From assembly GCA_030248295.1 (NCBI GenBank), contig JASANH010001018.1, positions 434,001-498,000 on the forward strand: DNA of 64,000 nucleotides, given 5' to 3'. Origin of the DNA: Mesodorylaimus sp. YZB2_4 (Eukaryota; Nematoda; Enoplea; Dorylaimida; Dorylaimidae). The notes under the pieces were generated by a model. The model was given only the letters and a program-made list of their open reading frames with translations. It did not search any database and was not told the origin of the DNA. Below, one piece after another: positions 50,293 to 58,203 of the stretch (the stretch's first letter is position 1; each line of letters starts with the position of its first letter). Both the position numbers and the translations under genes were made by a program.

Positions 50293-51936
50293 ATGGCTGC
50301 GAAGTTTAGTATCACGTATGCGGAATTGCGTGAAAAGTTACCTCCTTGGGTGAAGAAAGAGGTGTTGAAGGCCTATTGCGATGCCAACAACGTGAAGGTC
50401 TCGGCCACATCAACGAAACAGGATATGGTAGAGGAACTTGGCAAGGCGATTTCTGCCGGATGGGACCAAGGTGCTGTGCATGGAGGTAGCAGCGGGGAAA
50501 GTACTTGGGAAATGTCCATGATCGATTTCGGTCCGTACATGAATGAAAGTACGAGTAAAAAACCGCCGAAAGGAGACGGAGAGTATACGGGAGCGGACGA
50601 TGCGTCGAGCAAGGCGACGCCTATGACGAATCCGCAACGGCCACGCCTGGACCAAGGCGATGGTGGCACGGGTATCGCTCAGATGATGATGCAGCAACAG
50701 GCCATGTTCTTCGAGTTCCTGCAGAAACAACAGCAGAGGCAGGATGAGGACAGGCGCCGCGAAGCTGAGGAGCGGAAACGCCAGGAAGAAAGGCAATTGG
50801 AGCAGCATAAGATAATGCTGGAACAGATGCAGGCTTTGACTGTCTTGATTCGGTCACCGCCACAGGCTGGTAGTACGCAGCCCAGTCAAACGTCTGTAGT
50901 GTCCCCGTCTGTGAATCTGCCAGGTCTAAAGATCGCAGTGTTTTCGGGCGACGTTGAAAAGATAGACCCATTCGAGTGGTTGCAGACTTTCCGTACATAT
51001 AGTACGTTAGGACGGTGGTCCGTCGTTCAAGTCATGGAGGGTATCAAAGTGTATCTGACGGGCGAGGCTTTAGCCAAGTGGAACGAGTTGACTGATACGG
51101 ATAAGAATTCTTGGGAACGTGCAACGGCTGTATGGCTGGAAAAGTTCCTCGGAGAGAAAAGGTCGATTTTCAGAGTGCAGTTAGCTGCCCTGAAGCAGGA
51201 AAATCGTTCAGTCGCCTGGTATACACAAGAATTCTTGCGACTGGCAAAGTTGGCCTCATTTAAGGCCACGAACCAGACGGTTCGGGATAATGACTGGCCT
51301 ATATGCGAAATGTATGTCGCAGGATTGCGCAACACGATTCAGAAAGAGGTTCGCAGAGATAACCCGGATAGGTTATCAGTGGCGAAGGAGTTTCAGGCTG
51401 GTGATATGGTGATGTATAAGCGAATGCATACACCGGCAGGCTTATCATCGAAGCTGTTAGGCTCCTGGACTGGACCCTATCGTGTCACGCAAGTGATATC
51501 GGCTCACAACTTGATTATCCGTCCGCAAGGAGGATTAGTTGGCGAAGAGAAGCGTGTTCACGTAGAACAGGTGAAGCGGTATGTGCCAGAGGTGGATAGG
51601 CCACGCAAACCAAGTCTGCTGAAGGTCGGTGATGCAGTGTGGGCCAAAATGAAGTACCACCCATATTTGCCAGCACGTATAGTGGATGAAACGGAATTCC
51701 CGGATAAGAGGCCTATAAAACCAAATTGGGTTCGTGTACACTTCTTCGGCGAGAATAAGTACGGACTAGTCGAGCGCGATAACATCTTCGACTACAGGCA
51801 GTATAAGGAGGTGTTAGCCTCCAAGGCGGCAGGTTTGCCTCGTGCGATGCGAGACGCGGAGAGGTACTTGGAGGAGGAGAAGGACACGCGCAGTCGTGTG
51901 GCTTTGGTGAAGGAGAGACGGAAGTGGGTGCAATAG
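50293..51936 (+). CDS. Gag fused to integrase GPY/F module and PWWP domain
   Basis: 547 aa from the ATG at 50293; the frame is open upstream to the LTR but has no better ATG there. Domains in order: a SAP-like N-terminus (about residues 10-50: VLKAYCDANNVKVSATSTKQ then DMVEEL); a Gln/Glu/Arg coiled coil (about 130-190); a Retrotrans_gag-like region (about 207-366: VEKIDPFEWLQTFRTYSTLG, WLEKFLGEKRS); an abrupt switch at about residue 368 to an integrase C-terminal GPY/F module (GDMVMYKR..SKLLGSWTGPYRVTQV, VHVEQVKRYVPE); and a PWWP domain (about 440-510: VGDAVWAKMKYHPYLPARIV..VHFFGENKYGLVE). AKMK-x-x-P-x-x-PARIVDE and FFG closely resemble the HDGF/LEDGF class, which reads H3K36-methylated nucleosomes. 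Protease, RT, RNase H and integrase core are deleted, yet the frame is intact. Expected to be a nuclear or chromatin-directed Gag. Confidence 0.8.
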   Translation: MAAKFSITYAELREKLPPWVKKEVLKAYCDANNVKVSATSTKQDMVEELGKAISAGWDQGAVHGGSSGESTWEMSMIDFGPYMNESTSKKPPKGDGEYTGADDASSKATPMTNPQRPRLDQGDGGTGIAQMMMQQQAMFFEFLQKQQQRQDEDRRREAEERKRQEERQLEQHKIMLEQMQALTVLIRSPPQAGSTQPSQTSVVSPSVNLPGLKIAVFSGDVEKIDPFEWLQTFRTYSTLGRWSVVQVMEGIKVYLTGEALAKWNELTDTDKNSWERATAVWLEKFLGEKRSIFRVQLAALKQENRSVAWYTQEFLRLAKLASFKATNQTVRDNDWPICEMYVAGLRNTIQKEVRRDNPDRLSVAKEFQAGDMVMYKRMHTPAGLSSKLLGSWTGPYRVTQVISAHNLIIRPQGGLVGEEKRVHVEQVKRYVPEVDRPRKPSLLKVGDAVWAKMKYHPYLPARIVDETEFPDKRPIKPNWVRVHFFGENKYGLVERDNIFDYRQYKEVLASKAAGLPRAMRDAERYLEEEKDTRSRVALVKERRKWVQ

Positions 51937-52074
51937 GAATCGGAGACGTCGGTCAAACTCAATCAACAGCGTACAATACGGTCGTACGATGTCAATGGAG
52001 ATGGGCGACTTACGACGCCAATGATCATGATTTTTGCGTTTCGATATTTTGTGTTTCGTGTAGGAGTTCGTGTA

Positions 52075-52368
52075 ACCTGAGGGGGAGGTGAATGTCACGG
52101 TTTAAAGGCTCCTGCATACTAGGCGCGTGGACGCGTGCGGGCGTGCGAGCGCGCGTGCGTGAACGAAAATTCAGGTTATACTTCACGCGTGAAAGCTAGC
52201 GTGGGCGCGTGCGTGAGAGAATGGGGGGAGGGGGTCGCGTGAACACGTGACGCCGCCTTGCGTGAGCCTCCGTAGCCCGATCAGTCTGCTAGGGGGCATG
52301 GTTTGGCAGTCTCACTCGTGAAATCGAAATGCCATATTTTGTGTTTACAGCAGATCGATATTTTGAGT
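52075..52368 (+). other. Polypurine tract, second LTR-like start and CpG-rich tract
   Basis: GAGGGGGAGGTGAA (52079-52092) looks like a polypurine tract. It is followed at 52093 by TGTCACGGTTTAAAG, which resembles the LTR start TGTCATGGTTAAG and mirrors the LTR end CGTGACA exactly. The following 275 bases are rich in alternating GCGTGCGTG runs and have no match in the left LTR. Confidence 0.45.
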
Positions 52369-52605
52369 TTGCAATCCGATTTGTAAGAAAGCCTTTTCGA
52401 TGTCTGTGTCATGGTTAAGTTTGTATCTCCCGCGTGGATATCATGTAGTGTAGTGTGCGTTATTGTAAAGCTTGCTCGCCAGGGCTACGGCCAGAGCAGG
52501 CGACCGGTGTAGAGTACAGAGGACCGTAATATAATTCTCGTCTAGTGCGGTTGGTCTCGAGATTACTCTTCTCCACACGCGGTCACGTCGGATAGCAACG
52601 TGACA
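52369..52605 (+). repeat. Right direct repeat: BEL-derived 38 bp plus 3' LTR
   Basis: The LTR copy is 52407-52605, followed by the TCTG duplication and BEL RT sequence. The preceding 38 bases (52369-52406) duplicate BEL RT sequence that belongs only to the left flank. Confidence 0.8.
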
Positions 52606-54194
52606 TCTGCTGATATTTCGATGGGGTGCAGTTGGAAGCGAATGAGGATATGGGCTACATTATCGAGAATGACCGGGCCACGGTATAGGCATTCGTTAAG
52701 ACTCAGATCTGACTTGTTTGCTTTAGCAGAACCATCATATACAATGCGAAGTTTAGTGGAGCGATCAGGTGTTATTACGGCATGGTGAGGAATGTAGTGC
52801 AGCTTGTTTGGTGAGGGATCCTCTGGGACCTTCTCGATGATACCGCTTTGAAGCTGGTAGTTGATGGTTCTTTGATACTGATCAAAGACTTCAGGTGAGG
52901 TGGCATGTCGCTTTACGAGAGAATTCAAACGGCCAAGAGCGAGTTTGTAGTTGGATGGAATTTGATAATCGGGGTATATCCATGGCCACTTTACGTAGTA
53001 TCGTTTATCTTTGAAGCGCAGATCATTCTCAAACGTGCGAAGTACGGATTCATCATTGACATCAGATGAATGGTCTCGTATTCCAAGTTGTTCAAGATCC
53101 CAAAATGCCGATGGGTCAACCATGTCCATGGCGTGCGAATCGAAAGAATTCGGACTAGGCGAATCGACTTGAGAGAGCGTGTTCGTAAAGAGAAGCGTCG
53201 TATGTGAGATGATGTTTGTCGATTCATTCGTAGCAGATGGAGTTGGTGATTCTCCTTTCCCAGTAAGGATCCACCCCAGATGAGAAGGAATGAGAGATAG
53301 CGGAGAGCTTCCCGGCACTGAGACACTGAAGTCAGCGAAGATTTGATCCCAGTATTCTGCGCCAATTAGGATGTCGACAATACGGGACTCCGAAGCACAC
53401 GGAATAGTATCGGCTAGATCGTAGGACTGCAGGAATGTCTCAGCTTCTGGAGATAGGGTTGCCATCGGGCGAACCGTCGGGTCGGTTATCTTCGGAATCA
53501 CATAGGCATAGGCTGTGATGCTGAGATCGAAGCCATCGCGAGTGCGAATGGAGAAAGCTACCAAGCGGGAGCTGAAGGAATTCATGATGCCACCGAAAGA
53601 AGAAACGCGAATCTGCTCTATTCGAATAGCAGGAGCACCAATTCGCCTAGCGAATTCTGAAGAAACGTAGGATCGTTGACTTGCAGAATCAAGTACAGCG
53701 TGGCCATCGAAGAACGGCTTTGATGGGCCAGAACGAGCGGTGATCTTGGCGGACAGCATGAAGGAGGAGCGAAGAGGACTTGGAGCTATGCAGGATGTTG
53801 TTTGCCCAGATGAGGGGCCGGTCGTAGAGTGAGATGTAGCAGAGGAGGAGGAAGAACCGCAGAGCGAACGATGATGCCTTCCATGGCAAGATGGGCAGTT
53901 CTTAGTACTTTTGCAATCACCAATGCGATGACTGCTAGACAGACAGTTGAAGCAGAGTTTCTTTTCTGAACATTGCTTCTTGCGATCGTTGGGCGTAGGA
54001 TACTTCGGGCATTCGCTGGGCCAGTGACTACCATTGCAGAGCTGGCACATCGGCGGTTTCGTTTGAGAGGATCGAGAGCCGCGGTGGCTATTCGTAGCGG
54101 GGTTACTTGAAGCGAGGTTCATGGTTGTGAAGACGCGACCATGACTCTGATGGCTAGCCGAGTTCCGAGTAGCCACCGCCGCCTTGAAATCCAT
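52606..54194 (-). pseudogene. BEL gag (C-part)-protease-RT (N-part)
   Basis: An open frame from the ATG at 54194, which lies inside the 31-bp LTR remnant. Only about 50 residues precede two zinc-knuckle-like clusters (CQLCNGSHWPSECP; CFNCLSSSHRIGDCKSTKNC), so the Gag N-terminus and capsid core are gone. The aspartic protease follows (GHAVLDSASQRSYVSSEFAR, with DSA), then the RT N-terminus (KLRIVYDGSAKA, SLNECLYRGP). The frame runs into the nested LTR at 52606 and stops at 52563-52565. The junction MDFKA fuses LTR sequence in frame with Gag. Confidence 0.75.
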
Positions 54195-54211
54195 CGCGCT
54201 CCGTCGCGACA
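54181..54211 (-). repeat. 31-bp remnant of the BEL 5' LTR
   Basis: Identical to 46625-46655 (CCATCGCGCTCCGTCGCGACA end) and directly followed by the GTACT duplication. Sequence left of 54181 is Gag coding, not LTR. Confidence 0.8.
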
Positions 54212-54372
54212 GTACTCTGCACGGAGCCGGCAGCTGAGAGCGTCACCCGTCAGGGTGATGTTTCAGCCATGTATCAGGTTGGAAGACTTGGTACTGAGTG
54301 TTTGGCGTAGGGCAAAAGCTCCATCGGTCACTTCCCTCAGTAATACGGACCCAGTCGTATTACAACTGCTCT
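54212..54372 (+). repeat. Right half of family B repeat plus TSD
   Basis: GTACT, then CTCTGCACGGAGCCGGCAGC and the rest of family B to ACGGACCCAGTCGTATTA, completing the copy whose left half is at 46331. Confidence 0.8.
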
Positions 54373-54532
54373 GACGCACACTCACATCCAAGCTGCACAA
54401 CACTTTTTACAATTAGACCGCAGTAAGCCATGCTGCGATTTCAAGCCAGTATAAAACAGTACTATGTCAGACGTTGATGCCAAGCAGGTGTCGTCCACAG
54501 GTTCGCACGCTCAACAGTAGATATGTAACCCA

Positions 54533-54712
54533 CGGCTAGCGGACCATGGCTTGGGATCGAGAACTATTGATCTCTCTTGGCTCAGGGACGTCAGGTCTCG
54601 GGTTGACGTTTCAGCCGCAAGGCGGGCGCAGGACTTGCTTTGACATCGGAGTTTTTGTACTGTAATACCGACTTCGGTCAGTCGCATCTCCTGCGCCCGT
54701 CTGCCAACGGTT
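54533..54712 (+). repeat. MITE-like repeat family A copy
   Basis: GTTGACGTTTCAGCCGCAAG, GACTTGCTTTGACATCGGAG and CCGACTTCGGTCAG match family A in order. CCACGGCTAGCGGACCATGG occupies the left end. Confidence 0.5.
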
Positions 54713-56525
54713 GCACTATCACTGCTGCATCATAGCTTGTACGATATTTAGGGCCAGGGGTGAAACTGATAGCCAATATCCAGTAATCTGGCTATTCAGT
54801 TTCAAAATCCTACCAGATTCATCGTATAGCATATTTTTATAGGAAGCTTTATGCGTTTTCACCCAGAATGGACCAATTTTTAAGATTGAGTTTTGAGCGC
54901 GCCGATTAGCTTCGCTGTAAAAGAAGAAGTGTAGGGCAGACCGAGGATGGGTTTTAAAAGATGAAAAAACTATAAATGGAGATCGAGCCCATCGTCTCAC
55001 CGACAGCTCCGCCAAGCAAATCGCAGAGCTTCCATCGTGCATCGAGTCAACGTCATGGGGCAGAATGCTTGTTGCTTTTGTGGATTCCATTATTACGTAG
55101 AGATTCCTTGTTGCCAGTCAGAAATCGAGGCTACACAGTGTCCTCCTTTGTGCGTCCGCAGGATCGCCTTGACTGCACGCCTACATGAAATAAATATACA
55201 GATACACACTATCAACATCTGCCTTTACAGTAAGTGCACCTATACATCCATGCGAATAGCCTTACTACAATTGGTCGTCAAGTCACATTCCGTGTCATTT
55301 TCCTTTCGCATGATTTGCTGCAGTTGTCCGAAACCGCAAGGGAAGGGTTGTGTGAAAATACCTTGGACACTACTGTATACTTCGTATGGACACACACACA
55401 GTATGTTGTAGACGAAACACGGTTGCTGCTAGCATGCTCGCACCGTCCGCTAATCGTAAGTGTACCCGCTGTACACTGTATGGCCAGTCCATGCTCATCG
55501 TTTGTCTGATCACTGTTAGTTTGGCCATGAGACCCTGTTCACTCGCTTCCTCTCACCGTCACTCGCATCAGCATTGTTTTATGCCTCGATGTTCCGACGC
55601 CCGTCTTCGCGACGGATCTGCGCAATGTCTAGTGATTTCATGTGATGCACAAAAATCCAGTCTTTCAAAAAGGCAGTCAATCGTCTAGAAGTGAAAAACC
55701 TGGTCTTGTTCCATCCAGTCAGTAACAAATTCATGTGAAAAACCACAAGCGAATCATCCGCGACCAAATCCGTTTCAACGACCTTGGCCTCAAACCTCGC
55801 GATTAGCCTCAGGCTCTGTTCTAAAACCAGGCCATTGACTCCGGACTTTCCTTTTTTATCCTCACGCATATCACACGAGGAACCCCTTCAATCGAAAAAT
55901 CGGTCAAGTAATTTCCATTCTTTGACAGCTTTCTTGCCATGATTGATGGTTGTCGCTAAGGTCGTGCCTGTTGACGTGAGCAGACGAATAACCGGTCCCT
56001 CGGTAATTTAGTCGAAAATAGTAGCTCCGCGATTAAAACAGACAATATGAATCCAAGAGTCACGCGCGAGATGAGAGATCCGAGATGCGCTAGTTGTCCT
56101 TGGGGCGCCCGCAGTGCGCGAGATGACATGATGAATTCCGAAAGTTCATGGCCTTTAGACACAACTTAGAAATCTATGGGCTAAGGAGGACCTGTCATCA
56201 ACTGTCGTTATCCAACGAGACATCTCCAGGGTCTCGGTTCGAATAAGGCATACACGCATTCTTGAACGATCTTTAAAATTAAATTTTATGTTTCGCTTGA
56301 ATGATGTTTACTGGTGATTGGATCAGGCACTAGTTTTAGATCGGCCTCTCTTGGTCTATTTTAGTTTTTCTACTGCGCCTGGTGAAATGTCAGCCAGGAA
56401 TTGCATTGAATCTGACGTGAGATTGAAAGAGACGATAGCGATCAAAATTTTTGACGAATTTCTTTAGTTGGACGACCTTTGTTTACTGGAATCGAGGCCC
56501 GTCTAGAGGACGCCATATCTAGGCC
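54713..56525. other. Intergenic, no supported gene
   Basis: No domain, convincing exon or repeat family recognised; short frames only. The right end is the promoter region of the repeat-protein gene. Confidence 0.45.
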
Positions 56526-56533
56526 TATATAAG
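56526..56533 (+). promoter_or_regulatory. TATA box of the Pro-Ser-Asn repeat protein gene
   Basis: TATATAAG about 100 bases before the ATG at 56630. Combined with a short leader, this suggests strong, regulated transcription. Confidence 0.6.
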
Positions 56534-56629
56534 GAGGTAAGAGATCAGTGAGAGTGCCAGTCCTACTCGATTGATAAACTCGTCTCCTGTTCATTCTCCG
56601 TCTGTACACTATTTCGTTCGCCTGTCAAG

Positions 56630-57608
56630 ATGAAAGCGATCTTTGTCCTCGCTGCCCTCGTCTATGTGGCCCATGCTGCGGTAAGTGCAACTTGCTGTTT
56701 TTGCTCAGGTTAATGTTGGAACGATCATGACCGCTCCATCCCTAACTACTTTCTATCAAGCGATGGCTAAGCTGGTGTGCTTTCAGCCGCAAGCTCAAAA
56801 TCAACACGCAGGTAACCGACAGAGGCCAGGAGGCCCGCCTCCAGGTGCCGCCGTAGATCCAGCGGCCAGTTCCTCTTCCACATCAGGCCCATCAACCACC
56901 GATTCTTTGGTTATTTCCATCCTCAAAGCCGAATCGTCGAACGCCTCGGCCAACACTTCAGCTCCAGCGCAAGAACAGCCATCAGCACAGGCTCCTAATC
57001 CAAGCAACCCTAGCAACCCTAGCAACCCAAGCAACCCTAGCCACCCAAGCAACCCTAGCAACCCTAGCAATCCTAGCAACCCAAGCAGCCCTAGCAACCC
57101 AAGCAGCCCTGGCAACCCAAGCAGCCCTAGCAACCCTAGCAACCCTAGCAACCCTAGCAGCCCTAGCAACCCTAGCAACCCTAGCAACCCTAGCAACCCT
57201 AGCAACCCAAGCAACCCAAGCAACCCAAGCAACCCAAGCAGCCGTGGCAACCCAAGCAACCCTAGCAACCCAAGCAGCCCTGGCAACCCAAGCAGCCCTA
57301 GCAACCCTAGCAACCCTAGCAACCCTAGCAACCCAAGCAACCCAAGCAACCCAAGCAGCCGTGGCAACCCAAGCAGCCCTAGCAACCCAAGCAATCCCAG
57401 CGACCCAAGCAACCCTAGCAATCCTGCTAATCCAAGCAACCCGAACTCTGCTCCATCAGGTGAGCATAGGCCAGGCGCAGCTGCTGGTCAGCCACGCTCA
57501 TCCAAAGAATCGAAAGGAAAGAAGTCCAGCAAGGAACTCTCGACGTCCACAAGCAGCAGCACAAGCACCACCACTGCGCAAGGCAACAACATCGTGAAGT
57601 CGGGTTAG
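56630..57608 (+). CDS. Secreted Pro-Ser-Asn repeat protein
   Basis: Two exons: 56630-56680 (MKAIFVLAALVYVAHAA, a textbook signal peptide ending at GCG/GTAAGT) and 56787-57608 (acceptor TTTCAG/CCG, phase 0). The product is about 290 aa: a Gln/Asn/Pro-rich N-terminus, a Ser/Thr linker, about 145 residues of PSN/PSS/GNPS triplets (from 57000 to about 57440), and a Lys/Ser-rich tail. Asn is always followed by Pro, so N-glycosylation is blocked; Ser may be O-glycosylated. It has no cysteines in the mature region as I read it, and is certainly disordered. TATA box and polyA signal are both clear. Function unknown; a secreted matrix, adhesive or protective coat protein is possible. Confidence 0.8.
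57000..57436 (+). repeat. 9-bp (3-aa) tandem repeats, AGCAACCCT/AGCAACCCA
   Basis: About 48 units of the 9-mer in the coding exon. Blocks with CCT or CCA proline codons, and GGC or CGT interruptions, are themselves duplicated (the CGTGGCAACCCAAGC block at 57242 and 57360). This indicates expansion by slippage and unequal exchange. Confidence 0.9.
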
Positions 57609-57760
57609 GTACGAAATGCTGCATGGTCTCACCAGCTGACTGCTTTTATGCTCCTTTATGATCCGCTCAGTTTCAATAGCCCTGGCATTTTTCTCCTTGG
57701 CTCCTTCAGCTTGGTACGATGCATCTTCTCGAGATGATTGACGTATTCATGTGATTATGC

Positions 57761-57766
57761 AATAAA
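57761..57766 (+). terminator. PolyA signal of the repeat protein gene
   Basis: AATAAA about 150 bases after the stop codon at 57606-57608. Confidence 0.6.
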
Positions 57767-58203
57767 AGATCTTCATAGTATCAGTGTTTTCATGCAGAAC
57801 GAGGGGCCTCTCAAGACCCACACACAGACAAACCTGTAAAAGTGCGAGTACCAAAACCTCACAGCAGCTCGCTTGGGTACATAATTCAGTGCACTGAAAA
57901 TCAAACCACTCAAAAACCCTTCAACATTTTAAAAAGGAAAATATGACGAGAACTAAAGTAGGGACACACGGGTTAATAACGCAAATGTGTTTTTATCCCT
58001 TCAGGAATCACTGTCTAACCTTTTCATCAAAACTGGTATGCATATTGACACAGCAGGCCTGTGATTAGTGCACAAAAAACTGCTATGATAGATTGGTTCA
58101 GAAGAGAAGGGCCATGTCTTGTGGTTATCTTGATTCTCTTCCCTTCTCACACATCACTTGGAAACTGGTACCCCATTCACCAGCACTGCAGTACTTAATT
58201 ACT

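Larger units (their letters stand above)
49643..52609 (+). mobile_element. Gypsy-like element encoding Gag-GPY/F-PWWP, nested in BEL
   Basis: Inserted in the RT gene of the BEL element with a 4-bp target-site duplication TCTG (49643-49646 and 52606-52609). Removing the insert restores the BEL RT frame around the SAD-IEKAF motif. LTR copies are 49647-49845 and 52407-52605, with three differences visible by eye across 237 bp of direct repeat, so the insertion is recent. A possible primer-binding site (TGGCGAGCTTGGCAGG) lies at 49850. The element lacks protease, RT, RNase H and the integrase core. Confidence 0.8.
46361..54211 (-). mobile_element. Decayed BEL/Pao LTR retrotransposon with nested insertion
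   Basis: A perfect 5-bp target-site duplication (GTACT at 46356-46360 and 54212-54216) and TG..CA ends define the element, in the middle of a family B repeat. The 3' LTR is complete (46361-46655), but only 31 bp of the 5' LTR remain (54181-54211). The pol gene has stops and a frameshift and is interrupted by a Gypsy-like element between 49642 and 52610. The 5-bp duplication and the RT and integrase motifs fit BEL/Pao. Confidence 0.85.

Noticed and set aside
57000-57436. CRISPR-like array
   Set aside because: The 9-bp units are contiguous coding triplets without spacers, in a eukaryotic exon.
56801-57439. Minus-strand frame of Leu-Gly repeats
   Set aside because: It is the exact antisense of the Pro-Ser-Asn repeat exon, which has a signal peptide, splice sites, TATA box and polyA signal on the plus strand.
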